47,776 nucleotides of DNA from Clostridia bacterium (GTDB lineage Bacteria > Bacillota > Clostridia > Christensenellales > Christensenellaceae): NCBI GenBank assembly GCA_014805015.1, contig JAAUYQ010000035.1:2098-49873 (forward strand). Direction: 5' to 3'. Shown piece by piece: positions 1 through 7,417 of this stretch. How positions within the stretch are numbered: the first letter of the stretch is position 1; every line of letters begins with the position of its first letter. The notes beneath the pieces were generated by a model. It ran no database searches. It was not told where the DNA came from and worked only from the letters and a program-made list of their open reading frames with translations. Position numbers and translations under genes: made by a program.

Positions 1-282
1 ATGCGACATCAGTCCGGGCAGGACAAGGACGTACGCGAATTTGTGCTCTCTTCCCCGCCAGCCCAGTTCTTTCTCAGCCAGCTCACCGACCTGGTCGAGC
101 ACCTGGCGCCGCACTTTCTCAGCGAGGACAAGCATCAGCTGGTGATCGGCATCGGCTGCACGGGCGGCATGCACCGCAGCGTGGCCATGGCCGAAGAGCT
201 TGGACGGCGCCTGGAGGGGCGCAACCTGCGTATTCAGCTTGAGCACCGTGATATGAATCTGGAGAGGAATGTGCAGTCTTGA
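1..282 (+). CDS. rapZ: RNase adapter protein RapZ (YvcJ family), C-terminal part only
   Basis: This is the 3' end of a gene whose start lies before the window. The visible 93 residues are the C-terminal RapZ domain. It carries the family signature GCTGGMHRSVAMAEEL (about residues 52-67 here), preceded by the IGI strand and followed by the HRD motif near the end. RapZ proteins bind nucleotide through an N-terminal P-loop domain (not visible). In enterobacteria they bind glmZ/glmY sRNAs; in Bacillota (YvcJ) they affect competence and nucleotide-dependent regulation. The stop overlaps the TTG start of whiA by four bases, so translation is probably coupled. The usual third member of this cluster, yvcK, is not between rapZ and whiA. 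The ATG at position 1 is an internal Met, not the gene start. Confidence 0.93.
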   Translation: MRHQSGQDKDVREFVLSSPPAQFFLSQLTDLVEHLAPHFLSEDKHQLVIGIGCTGGMHRSVAMAEELGRRLEGRNLRIQLEHRDMNLERNVQS

Positions 283-1169
283 GCCGACTCTCTTTTGCTG
301 CGCGCGCCAAACGTGAGATCTGTGAAAATCCGCTGGCCCAGAATCTTCCGGAAGTGGAGCTCGCAGCCATGACGCTCGCCGGTGCCAGCCTGCAGAACGA
401 CGGTTCGCTGCGCTACAGGACGGAGTCGCCGCTTGTCGCTTCGCGCATCGCGGGCTGCATTGAGCGCGTCTCTTCTCTCCAGGCAGAGATCGCCGGCAGC
501 GCGACACGTACTGTCCAGGTGAGAGATGGCGCCGGGCTTCTGAGCGCGCTCGGGCTGAGCGCGGAGCACCAGGATCAGATGCCTGCGGGGGCACTCAATA
601 CCCGCCGCGGCCGCATCGCTTCCCTGCGCGGCGCTTTTCTCGCCTGCGGCACGATCTCTGACCCCAAAAAGGGCTACCATCTGGAGTTTGTCACCCCGAA
701 CGGCGCGTTCGCCAGGCTCCTGCAGGACACCCTCAGGCGTGTCGGCATCAGTGCGAAAATATCTCAACGCCGCACCCTGTTTGTGCTATACTTGAATGAA
801 GGCGACAGTGTTGCCTCCCTGCTGGCACTGATCGGGGCGCACACTTCGATTCTGAACCTGGAAAATGTCCGGATCTTCAAAGAGACCCGCAACAACGTCA
901 ACCGGGCCGTCAACTGCGAGACCGCCAATATCAACAAGGCAGTCAACGCAGCACTGGTTCAGAGACGCAGTATAGAGCTCATCGACAGGGAAATGGGACT
1001 CGGCAAACTGTCCGCATCTCTGCAGGAAGCAGCGAGACTGCGCCTGCAGTATCCTGAGGCAACGCTTCAGGAACTGTGCGAACTTTCGGGCACTACTAAG
1101 TCTGGTATGAACCACCGGCTGCGGAAAATTAACGCAATCGCACGGGACATATCCGGAGAGGAGCTGTAA
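279..1169 (+). CDS. whiA: DNA-binding protein WhiA
   Basis: A 296-residue protein matching the usual WhiA length of about 300. It has the degenerate LAGLIDADG-like homing-endonuclease fold (segment around residues 113-137, with LRGAFLACG and YHLEF) and a C-terminal helix-turn-helix (about 258-290, with LSGTTKSGMNHRLRKI). WhiA controls sporulation genes in Streptomyces and influences cell division and chromosome segregation in Bacillus. The start is TTG at 279, overlapping the rapZ stop; GGAGAGG at 261-267 is a suitable SD and no ATG or GTG lies in frame nearby. The next gene starts 2 bases after its stop, so the three genes form one transcription unit. Confidence 0.95.
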   Translation: MSRLSFAARAKREICENPLAQNLPEVELAAMTLAGASLQNDGSLRYRTESPLVASRIAGCIERVSSLQAEIAGSATRTVQVRDGAGLLSALGLSAEHQDQMPAGALNTRRGRIASLRGAFLACGTISDPKKGYHLEFVTPNGAFARLLQDTLRRVGISAKISQRRTLFVLYLNEGDSVASLLALIGAHTSILNLENVRIFKETRNNVNRAVNCETANINKAVNAALVQRRSIELIDREMGLGKLSASLQEAARLRLQYPEATLQELCELSGTTKSGMNHRLRKINAIARDISGEEL

Positions 1170-1171
1170 AG

Positions 1172-1432
1172 ATGGTCTACAAGGAACTCTTAATCACTAA
1201 TGCGGACGGCCTGAAAGCCTCCACCGCAGCAAGCTTCGTGCAGATCGCCAATCAGTATGACTCTCAGATCCTGATTGAGTTCTCGAACAAGAAGATCAAT
1301 GCCAAGAGCATCATGGGCGTGCTGTCTCTGGGAGTGAAGAACGGAGACTCCATCTTCGTGTTTGCGAACGGAAAAGACGAACAGGAGGCGGCGGATGCCC
1401 TGGCAGGCTTCGTGCAGAAAAATCTTACCTGA
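1172..1432 (+). CDS. HPr-like / Crh-like protein lacking the active-site histidine
   Basis: An 86-residue protein with the HPr fold over its whole length. The active-site loop, normally GLHARPA with His15, reads GLKASTA here, so His15 is Lys and the conserved Arg17-Pro18 is Ser-Thr. The regulatory serine is kept: NAKSIMGV puts Ser46 in its canonical place. It therefore cannot take phosphate from PTS enzyme I in the normal way but could be a substrate of HPr kinase. That is the property of Bacillus Crh, a catabolite-repression co-factor encoded in the same yvc-whiA-crh context. Assignment as Crh-like is inference from the residue pattern and position. SD GGAGCTG precedes the ATG. A strong terminator follows the gene. 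Confidence 0.85.
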   Translation: MVYKELLITNADGLKASTAASFVQIANQYDSQILIEFSNKKINAKSIMGVLSLGVKNGDSIFVFANGKDEQEAADALAGFVQKNLT

Positions 1433-1447
1433 GTGCAGTGCTCACTG

Positions 1448-1482
1448 CGCCCCTGCCGTCCGGCAGCGGGCGTTTTTTTTTT
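1448..1482 (+). terminator. Rho-independent terminator after the rapZ-whiA-HPr unit
   Basis: A GC-rich hairpin (CGCCCCTGCC with GGCAGCGGGCG, one bulged base, loop of about four bases) is followed directly by ten T residues at 1473-1482. It lies 15 bases after the HPr-like stop and ends the plus-strand unit before the convergent uvrC. Confidence 0.92.
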
Positions 1483-1517
1483 CGCGGCGGACGCTTACCC
1501 GGCCGGGATAGTGCGCC

Positions 1518-3404
1518 TCAGGTAACTGCCTGCATCTCCGGCTCAGCGGCCTTCTCCGTCTCCGCTGCCTCCGCCTCATGCAGATGCTGCCAGACGGCCT
1601 CCGCCGTCGGGGCAGGAATACCGGGGACCGCTTTGATCTCCTCGAGACTGGCCTCCCGGATTTTTTTCAGGCTGCCGAAATGACGGATCAGCTTCTGTTT
1701 GCGGACCTTGCCGACGCCGGCAATATCGTCGAGTTCGCTTTTGTGCATGCGTTTCTCGCGCCGCTGCCGATGATAGGTGATGGCGAAGCGGTGAGCCTCG
1801 TCCCGGATAGAAGTGACCAGCCGAAACTCCGGGCTGCCCCGTTTCAGCAGAATACTGTCCGATTCAAACGGCTTGAAGAGTTCCTCCTCCTGTTTGGCCA
1901 GACCGACGACAGCAATCTGCTCCAGGCCGACACTTGCAAGAGCGTCCATGGCAGCGGAAAGCTGACCCTTTCCCCCGTCAATAATAATCAGATCCGGCAG
2001 CGGTTCAAATCCCTTGTCACCCTGCAGTCCGCGCATCAGCCGTCGCTGCAGCGTCTCATACATGGACGCGAAGTCATTCGCGCCTTCCACCGTCTTGATG
2101 CGGAACCGCCGGTACGCTTTCTTGTCCGGTCTGCCGTCCGTAAAAACCACCATGGACGAGACATTGTCTGTCCCCTGCGTGTTGGAGATATCGTAGCACT
2201 CGATACGGTGCAGCTCATGGCTGTAGCCGAGTTCGCGGGCCAGGTTTCCGGCCGCAGCCTGCCGCAGCTTTTCGGCTCCTTCCCGCAGCACAACCGCATC
2301 CGCTGCATTTTTGGCAGCAAGGTCCAGTAATTTTTTCGTGTCACCCCGCTGCGCCTCCGCAACCGTCACCTTACTGCCCTTGCGCTCCGTGAGCCATTCC
2401 GAGACCAGCGCATCCTCAGCCGGCAGCGGATGCGCGTAAATCGTCTTCGGGATACCGCTTTTGTCCGTATAGTACTGCTCGAGGAACGTCTCCATGATTT
2501 CCTCTTTGGTCTCCCCGTTAAACTCCAGATAAAACTTCTGGGCGTAGGACAGCTTTCCTTCACGGATCAGAAACATCTGCACAACAGCGGTCTCGCTGCC
2601 CGTCTCCACGGCAAAGATGTCCTTGTCGCTGAGATTGGGAAAACCCGCCTTCTGTTTCTCGCGTATACGGTCAAGCAGTGCAATCTTATCGCGCAGCGAA
2701 GCCGCCAGTTCGAAGTTGAGATTCTCGGCCGCCTTTTCCATATCTTTCTGCATGTCGCGGCGCAGCTCTGCCTTGTCCCCGGAAATGAGGTCCATCACCT
2801 CTGTCACCAGCTGCTGGTACTCTTCTCTGCTCACCATGCCGGTGCACGGACCGACGCAGCGGCCCATCTGATAGTTGAGGCACGGCCGCTCTCCCCTCTC
2901 GGCAGCCCGAACCACGTCTTTTTTGCAGCTCCGCAGCGGGTAAAGCCGGTAGATATGGTCGAGCACGTCCCGGATCACGTGGGCAGCGATAAACGGCCCG
3001 TAATACCGGGCCCCGTCGTCACTGACCTTGCGGACCACCTCGATACGCGGGAAATCGTCCTTGCTGTCGATCCGTATATATGGAAAGTGTTTGTCGTCCT
3101 TCAGCAGGACATTGTAGCGCGGCCGGTAGCGCTTGATCAGGTTGCATTCAAGCACCAGCGCCTCGAGCTCTGTATCCGTGATGATGTACTCGAAATCGTC
3201 TACATTGGCCACCATGGCGGCTACTTTCGGGATCTCCTGGCGGTGCGTGAAGTACTGCCGGACGCGGTTTTTCAGTACCCGGGCCTTGCCGACATAGATA
3301 ACATCACCGCGCTCGTCGCGCATTATGTAGACGCCGGGACTGGTTGGCAGGCTCCGGATACGGTTCTGCAGTCTCTCGTTGTATTTTTCCAGTCTGTCCG
3401 ACAT
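1518..3404 (-). CDS. uvrC: Excinuclease ABC subunit C
   Basis: A full-length 628-residue UvrC, the dual-incision nuclease of nucleotide excision repair. The N-terminal GIY-YIG domain has GVY at 24-26 and YVGK at 37-40, with the conserved Arg/Asn cluster after it. Four cysteines at about 160, 175, 183 and 187 match the pattern reported to bind a 4Fe-4S cluster in UvrC. A UvrB-binding UVR motif lies near 225-250, the RNase H-like domain holds the second catalytic site (about 390-545), and paired helix-hairpin-helix motifs end the protein (IAGVGKVRKQKL). The ATG at 3404 has a good SD (GGAAAGG). The gene is convergent with the whiA unit and is transcribed from an extended -10 promoter at about 3532. 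No other excision-repair gene is nearby. Confidence 0.97.
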   Translation of the reverse strand: MSDRLEKYNERLQNRIRSLPTSPGVYIMRDERGDVIYVGKARVLKNRVRQYFTHRQEIPKVAAMVANVDDFEYIITDTELEALVLECNLIKRYRPRYNVLLKDDKHFPYIRIDSKDDFPRIEVVRKVSDDGARYYGPFIAAHVIRDVLDHIYRLYPLRSCKKDVVRAAERGERPCLNYQMGRCVGPCTGMVSREEYQQLVTEVMDLISGDKAELRRDMQKDMEKAAENLNFELAASLRDKIALLDRIREKQKAGFPNLSDKDIFAVETGSETAVVQMFLIREGKLSYAQKFYLEFNGETKEEIMETFLEQYYTDKSGIPKTIYAHPLPAEDALVSEWLTERKGSKVTVAEAQRGDTKKLLDLAAKNAADAVVLREGAEKLRQAAAGNLARELGYSHELHRIECYDISNTQGTDNVSSMVVFTDGRPDKKAYRRFRIKTVEGANDFASMYETLQRRLMRGLQGDKGFEPLPDLIIIDGGKGQLSAAMDALASVGLEQIAVVGLAKQEEELFKPFESDSILLKRGSPEFRLVTSIRDEAHRFAITYHRQRREKRMHKSELDDIAGVGKVRKQKLIRHFGSLKKIREASLEEIKAVPGIPAPTAEAVWQHLHEAEAAETEKAAEPEMQAVT

Positions 3405-3531
3405 TCTGATTCCTTTCCAGGCCGGCTGTCTTCACCGGCTTGCTCCAGCGGAAGTCCGCCTCGGCTCATCCGGCAGGTGCTGTCCTGCCGCAGATCAGGG
3501 ACGGCAGGTTCATCACCCTTCTGCGCTATTT

Positions 3532-3540
3532 ATTATATCA
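3532..3540 (-). promoter_or_regulatory. Extended -10 promoter of uvrC
   Basis: On the minus strand the sequence reads TGaTATAAT, a perfect extended -10 element. No convincing -35 is seen, which is usual for this class. The predicted start near 3525 leaves a leader of about 120 nt before the uvrC ATG; the leader contains a small GCCGG/CCGGC hairpin but no riboswitch that I recognise. Confidence 0.65.
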
Positions 3541-3898
3541 CAAATCTATACCGCCGAACCTGTTGCCGGCCACCGCCGCACAAATGCACCGGCTGATTCA
3601 CTGGGCTGCTATACGGTTATCCAGCTGGTTTTCAAGGCTGGGCCAGCGGGTTGCATAAAGGTTCCCGCAGGTTGGACATGCCGCAAGGCAAAGTCTTCTC
3701 CCGTCTGGCCTGACGCCCGGATCTGTTCAGCAGAGTCTGGAGCAGTCAGGGAGCCGAATCCTCGCTTCCTGGTGAGTACCGCTGAGGAAACACGTTCAGC
3801 ATCAACCCGGAGGATAAGAGACGAACGCAATTTTAGGAAGGAGAGGCGGTAATTCCTCCGCTGCCGGCAGGGCAGCAGTCTCGTTACCCCGCAACATA
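3541..3898. other. Intergenic region between uvrC promoter and the dockerin-protein gene
   Basis: About 360 bases without a recognisable gene. It holds the presumed promoter and leader of the plus-strand gene. A strong SD-like run, AGGAAGGAGAGG (3835-3846), is present but no ATG, GTG or TTG follows it at a normal distance; the first usable start is TTG at 3899. CTGCCGGCAG (3861-3870) between them can form a hairpin and CCTCC (3855-3859) could pair with the SD. I saw no tRNA, T-box or known riboswitch signature. Confidence 0.4.
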
Positions 3899-5466
3899 TT
3901 GAGAAAATTCTTCGCATGTTTTCTGGCGGTCCTGCTGGTAGCCGGTATTTCGGTCTCAGCTCAGGCGGCTGACGCACTCCCGGCAGGTACACTTTATTAT
4001 GACCCCGTCATTTCGGTGGAGCCCGGCCTTGCCGTCACCCCGGGAACGCAGCTCACGCTGACTCTGCTGCCGCAGAGTTTTCCGTACGATCCCGATCTCG
4101 ATCTTCAGCGCGACGGCGTCGATATCACCTGGTATCTGGATGCCCGCGATGAGATGATCGAGCTCGGACACGGCATGTCCTGCGTGACCATGCCGATGGA
4201 CATCCGCTGCGATCGTGGTCTCATTTCTGCTGTTGCGACCCTGGACGAGGGCAGCACATTCGTCCGGCTCTATGACTATGACAACACATGGCTGCAGCTG
4301 GATGTGGCACAGCCGGGCACGGCAGATCCGGATGCTCACATGGGCAGTCTGGATGGCGGCGGCAGGCAGAACCTCGACTTCGTCACTGCCGGTGATCTGT
4401 ATTGGCTGCAGACCTGGATGGAAGCGAACGGGAAAACAATTGCCGGGCAGGCGCCCGGGGACAATACAGGCTACCACCGGGGCGGAGTCAGCTTTGGCTG
4501 GCGCGAAACAGATGCCGAGGGTACACCGATCACGGGGTGCCTGGGATCGGGCGACTGGTTCATTCCGCCGACAACGGTCACCGGAACGCGCTACTACGTC
4601 TGCCGGGGCTACTACAACCAGCATCAGGTGGTTGGCGAGGCACGGTTTATTGTGCGGACCGTGGAAGTGCCGCAGTTCCGTATCTCCACCTCGCCGCACA
4701 ATCTGAATCTGGGAGATTCGGTTACTATTACCACAACCTATGAGGATGAGATTGCGGATCCGGAGGGCGCTTCTACCCGCAGCCAGCTCGAAGCATGGCT
4801 GACGGGACAGACCGGAGATCCGAGTGCGGCTCTCGGCGAAGCATCCGGGCATACGTGTCTCACGCTCCGGGGCGATGAAGAGGAGGATGATCCGGAGGGC
4901 AATCCCGCTCACATTGACAACCTGACCGAGAAATACGCGAACGCCGATCTCCTCTACGAGCTCACCGCGTCCTGCCGCAAGGATCAGTACTTCGGGACGC
5001 TGTACTGGAGAACACCCATGGTCCTTCTCCATATAGGGGATGGTGGCAGCACGCCGGCTCCGGATGATTACCTGACGCTCGGTGACGTGTTCGCCGATGC
5101 TCCGCACCTGAGTAGCAGGCGCTGGCCGAGAGGATCCGGGACGATCTTGAGACGCTCTCAGCCATCCAGATTTACCGCGGCAGCAGTCTGCTTGAGCCGG
5201 ATGCCTGGTGCGCCACCAATGATCAGCTGATCATTCTGGACGGCACCGGAAGCGTGATCGGAGAGAATGTTCTAGCTTTGCGGGGCGATGTGCTCGGATC
5301 CGGCACCATGAACATCAGCCAGCTCGTGCGGGTCGCGCAGGCTCTCACCGGACAGCGTCCTCTCGAGGGAGCCTACTTTCAGGCAGGCGATTTCAATGGA
5401 TCCGGCAGCATAGATATCGGTGATCTCACCGCCGTCGCTGCTCTGCTGCGCTCCGCTCAGCAGTGA
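3899..5466 (+). pseudogene. Secreted protein with C-terminal dockerin-like domain, frameshifted
   Basis: The first part (3899-about 5115) encodes about 400 residues beginning with a signal peptide (charged MRKFF, hydrophobic stretch, cleavage after AQA). It continues as a beta-rich, Tyr/Trp-rich extracellular region with no family I can name. Near 5113-5118 the reading frame moves by -1. The new frame is open from 5116 to the stop at 5464 and encodes a linker (QALAERIRDDLETL...) and two dockerin-type calcium loops: GDVLGSGTMNISQL and GDFNGSGSIDIGDL. Both frames look coding up to the junction, no slippery heptamer is seen, and a TAG sits in the second frame at 5113. A real mutation or a base-call error is therefore more likely than programmed frameshifting. 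If intact it would be about 520 residues. The TTG start at 3899 is chosen because the signal peptide begins there; its SD is unusually far (53 bases). Confidence 0.72.
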
Positions 5467-5687
5467 AAGCACACCTCACCGGCAACCTACCCGCCTGAGC
5501 TGACAGACAGTCCTGCCGGTCTGGGTGCCCTCTGCAGAAACAAACTCATTTCGCATAGTCTGTTTCAGATCCGGCCTCGTGTTTATCTATATGTCAGAAC
5601 GTAATGCGAGGCGCGGACGGCCTGATCAGAAAGCCGGACGCCTCCCAGGAACTGACTCAGGCTGAAAGCAAAAGGAGCTGAAAGATC

Positions 5688-5933
5688 ATGGCTGATAAGG
5701 AACAGGCAATCGCAAAGGCAGAAGAAATCTCGAAGGACATCAAGAATCTTGCGGCTGGCAAGAGCGAGTTCACACTTCCGGAAATCGTACCCGGCTGGGA
5801 CGAAATCGACGGCAAGGTCCGTGACCTCATTGGTCTTGAATTCCATGACCGGATCGTCAAGGACGGCGCAAATCCGGACATCGAGTACAAAGGCAAGAAT
5901 TCGAACGGCGTCGATCTGTACGCCCTGAAATAA
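5688..5933 (+). CDS. Small DUF1413-like protein
   Basis: An 81-residue protein. Its core, with FTLPEIVPGWDEI, then LIGLEFHDRIVKDG and a closing GKNSNGVDLYAL, resembles the DUF1413 domain (FTL-x-GW, G-x-x-F, GKNS-x-x-Y pattern). That family has no assigned biochemical function. The N-terminal 25 residues are helical and charged. The ATG has an SD (AAAGGAG at 5668-5674, spacing about 13). A strong terminator follows at 5948, so the gene is probably expressed alone. The upstream 220 bases hold a possible -10-like TATATG near 5590 but no firm promoter. The match is by recalled pattern and could be confirmed only with a profile search. Confidence 0.6.
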   Translation: MADKEQAIAKAEEISKDIKNLAAGKSEFTLPEIVPGWDEIDGKVRDLIGLEFHDRIVKDGANPDIEYKGKNSNGVDLYALK

Positions 5934-5947
5934 AGCAGGAAACTGCA

Positions 5948-5976
5948 GACCCGGCTCTTATGCCGGGTCTTTTTTT
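5948..5976 (+). terminator. Rho-independent terminator after the DUF1413-like gene
   Basis: Perfect 8-bp stem GACCCGGC (5948-5955) and GCCGGGTC (5962-5969) with a six-base loop, followed by seven T residues. Confidence 0.93.
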
Positions 5977-6148
5977 GCCTGAAAGTCTGTCCTGCCGGCC
6001 GGTCTTCGCCTGATGCGCCGCGCGACAGCAGCGTCGCGGCAAAGACCAGTTTTGTACTTGCGCAGACCATCTTCGGCCATATCTGCAGCCGCTGTTCCCC
6101 CTCCGGGCGGTTAAGTGCTCACTTCAGCATTCGCTGCATTTTCTAGGC

Positions 6149-6177
6149 TTTACGACCGTCTATTTTTGCCAGATAAT
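6149..6177 (+). promoter_or_regulatory. Sigma-A type promoter of the DUF4143 ATPase gene
   Basis: TTTACG (6149-6154), a 17-base spacer and GATAAT (6172-6177) form a good housekeeping promoter. Transcription would start near 6184, leaving about 24 nt before the TTG start. Its position rules out translation starting at the earlier in-frame GTG at 6115. Confidence 0.65.
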
Positions 6178-6207
6178 GTCGGTATCAAGCAAATGGAGGG
6201 ACAGACG

Positions 6208-7398
6208 TTGATCATTGAGCGTCCGAGCTACATGGATCAGCTGCGTGAGGCAGAGGGTACCCATGATATCAAAGTTCTGACGGGAATCCGCAGAAGCGGT
6301 AAGTCCACACTTCTCAGGAGCTTTGCGGATGATCTGCGCCGCCGCAATCCCCGGATGAATCTCATTCACATAGATTATAATGTCAGCAGCTTTGAAGCCC
6401 CCGCTACAGGCGAAGCCCTGTATCATTACGTCATGGATGCCCACGAGGAAGACGCCCTGAACGTACTGATGATTGATGAGGTCCAGATGTGCGCCGGCTT
6501 TGAACGTGCCCTGAATGCGCTTCATGCCAGCGAGAAATTCGACATCTACATCACGGGATCCAATGCATTCTTTCTGAGCAGCAATCTGGCCACGCTTTTT
6601 ACCGGCCGAACCTACACAATTCCAGTATGGCCATTTTCACTGAAGGAGTATATGCAGTACTGGCAGATTCCGGATCCGCGTGAAGCCTTCGCCAGATTCC
6701 GGCTCGAAGGAGGTATGCCCGGCAGCTTCGACTACGGTACCCCCGCCAGTCACGCGCGGTATCTCCGGGAAGTCTGGCAAACACTTATTGCCCGGGATGT
6801 TATGGACATACACACTGTTCGCAACGAAAGCCTCCTGGAGTCTCTGACCGAGTTCCTGCTGAGCAACATTGCCAACGTCACCAGCGCCAAAAATATCGAA
6901 ACAACGCTGCGGAGCGCCGGCAGAACGCTGAGCAACAAAACAGTTGATGCATACCTGCAGTACCTCGTGAACGCATATGCTTTCTGCAAAGTGCGCCGTT
7001 ACGACACAACGGGCAAACGGTACCTGACGTATGGCAGCAAGTACTATCTGACAGATCACGCATTCCGCTTTGCTGTTCTCGGAACCAGGAATATGGACTT
7101 CGGCCGAGTCAGCGAAAACATTGTCGCAACCGAACTGCAGCGGCGCGGGTATGAGATCTATGCAGGCACCATGCGGGACAAGGAGATCGACTTCGTCGCC
7201 ATGCGCCCGGACGAAGTCCTGTACATCCAGGTCTGTGAAGACATTTCTTCGCCCGAAACATTTGAACGGGAAATCCGGCCGTTTCTTTCGATCCGCGACC
7301 GCTGGCCGTGTCTGCTGCTTGCCAACACGCATCAGCCTGCCTATTCGCACGACGGGATTATGGTACGCGACCTCGCATCATGGCTTGCGGGCAGCTGA
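6208..7398 (+). CDS. AAA ATPase with C-terminal DUF4143 domain
   Basis: A 396-residue protein of the widespread AAA_14/DUF4143 class. The Walker A is GIRRSGKST just after the N-terminus and the Walker B is LMIDEVQ about 75 residues later. ITGSNAFFLSS is the sensor-like segment, and TGRTYTIPVWPFSLKEY is typical of the family. The C-terminal half is the DUF4143 region, ending in a restriction-endonuclease-like segment (YAGTMRDKEIDFVA), where E/D and K resemble a PD-(D/E)XK core. Biological role is not established for the family. The start is set at TTG 6208 because GGAGGG (6196-6200) lies at the right distance and the resulting N-terminus (MIIERPSYMDQL) is the family's usual one. It converges with pbpA, 19 bases apart, with no clear terminator between. 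Confidence 0.85.
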   Translation: MIIERPSYMDQLREAEGTHDIKVLTGIRRSGKSTLLRSFADDLRRRNPRMNLIHIDYNVSSFEAPATGEALYHYVMDAHEEDALNVLMIDEVQMCAGFERALNALHASEKFDIYITGSNAFFLSSNLATLFTGRTYTIPVWPFSLKEYMQYWQIPDPREAFARFRLEGGMPGSFDYGTPASHARYLREVWQTLIARDVMDIHTVRNESLLESLTEFLLSNIANVTSAKNIETTLRSAGRTLSNKTVDAYLQYLVNAYAFCKVRRYDTTGKRYLTYGSKYYLTDHAFRFAVLGTRNMDFGRVSENIVATELQRRGYEIYAGTMRDKEIDFVAMRPDEVLYIQVCEDISSPETFEREIRPFLSIRDRWPCLLLANTHQPAYSHDGIMVRDLASWLAGS

Positions 7399-7417
7399 CT
7401 CCGCTCCAGGTGCCGCG

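Noticed and set aside
3405..3898. Possible riboswitch, T-box or structural RNA between uvrC and the dockerin gene
   Set aside because: Looked for c-di-GMP, cobalamin, glycine, T-box, SRP and tmRNA signatures; none fits well enough.
5100..5120. Programmed -1 frameshift in the dockerin gene
   Set aside because: No slippery heptamer (X XXY YYZ) and no obvious downstream pseudoknot at the junction.
6115..6207. Earlier start for the DUF4143 ATPase (GTG 6115)
   Set aside because: A good promoter (6149-6177) lies inside this extension, and TTG 6208 has an SD and the family's N-terminus.
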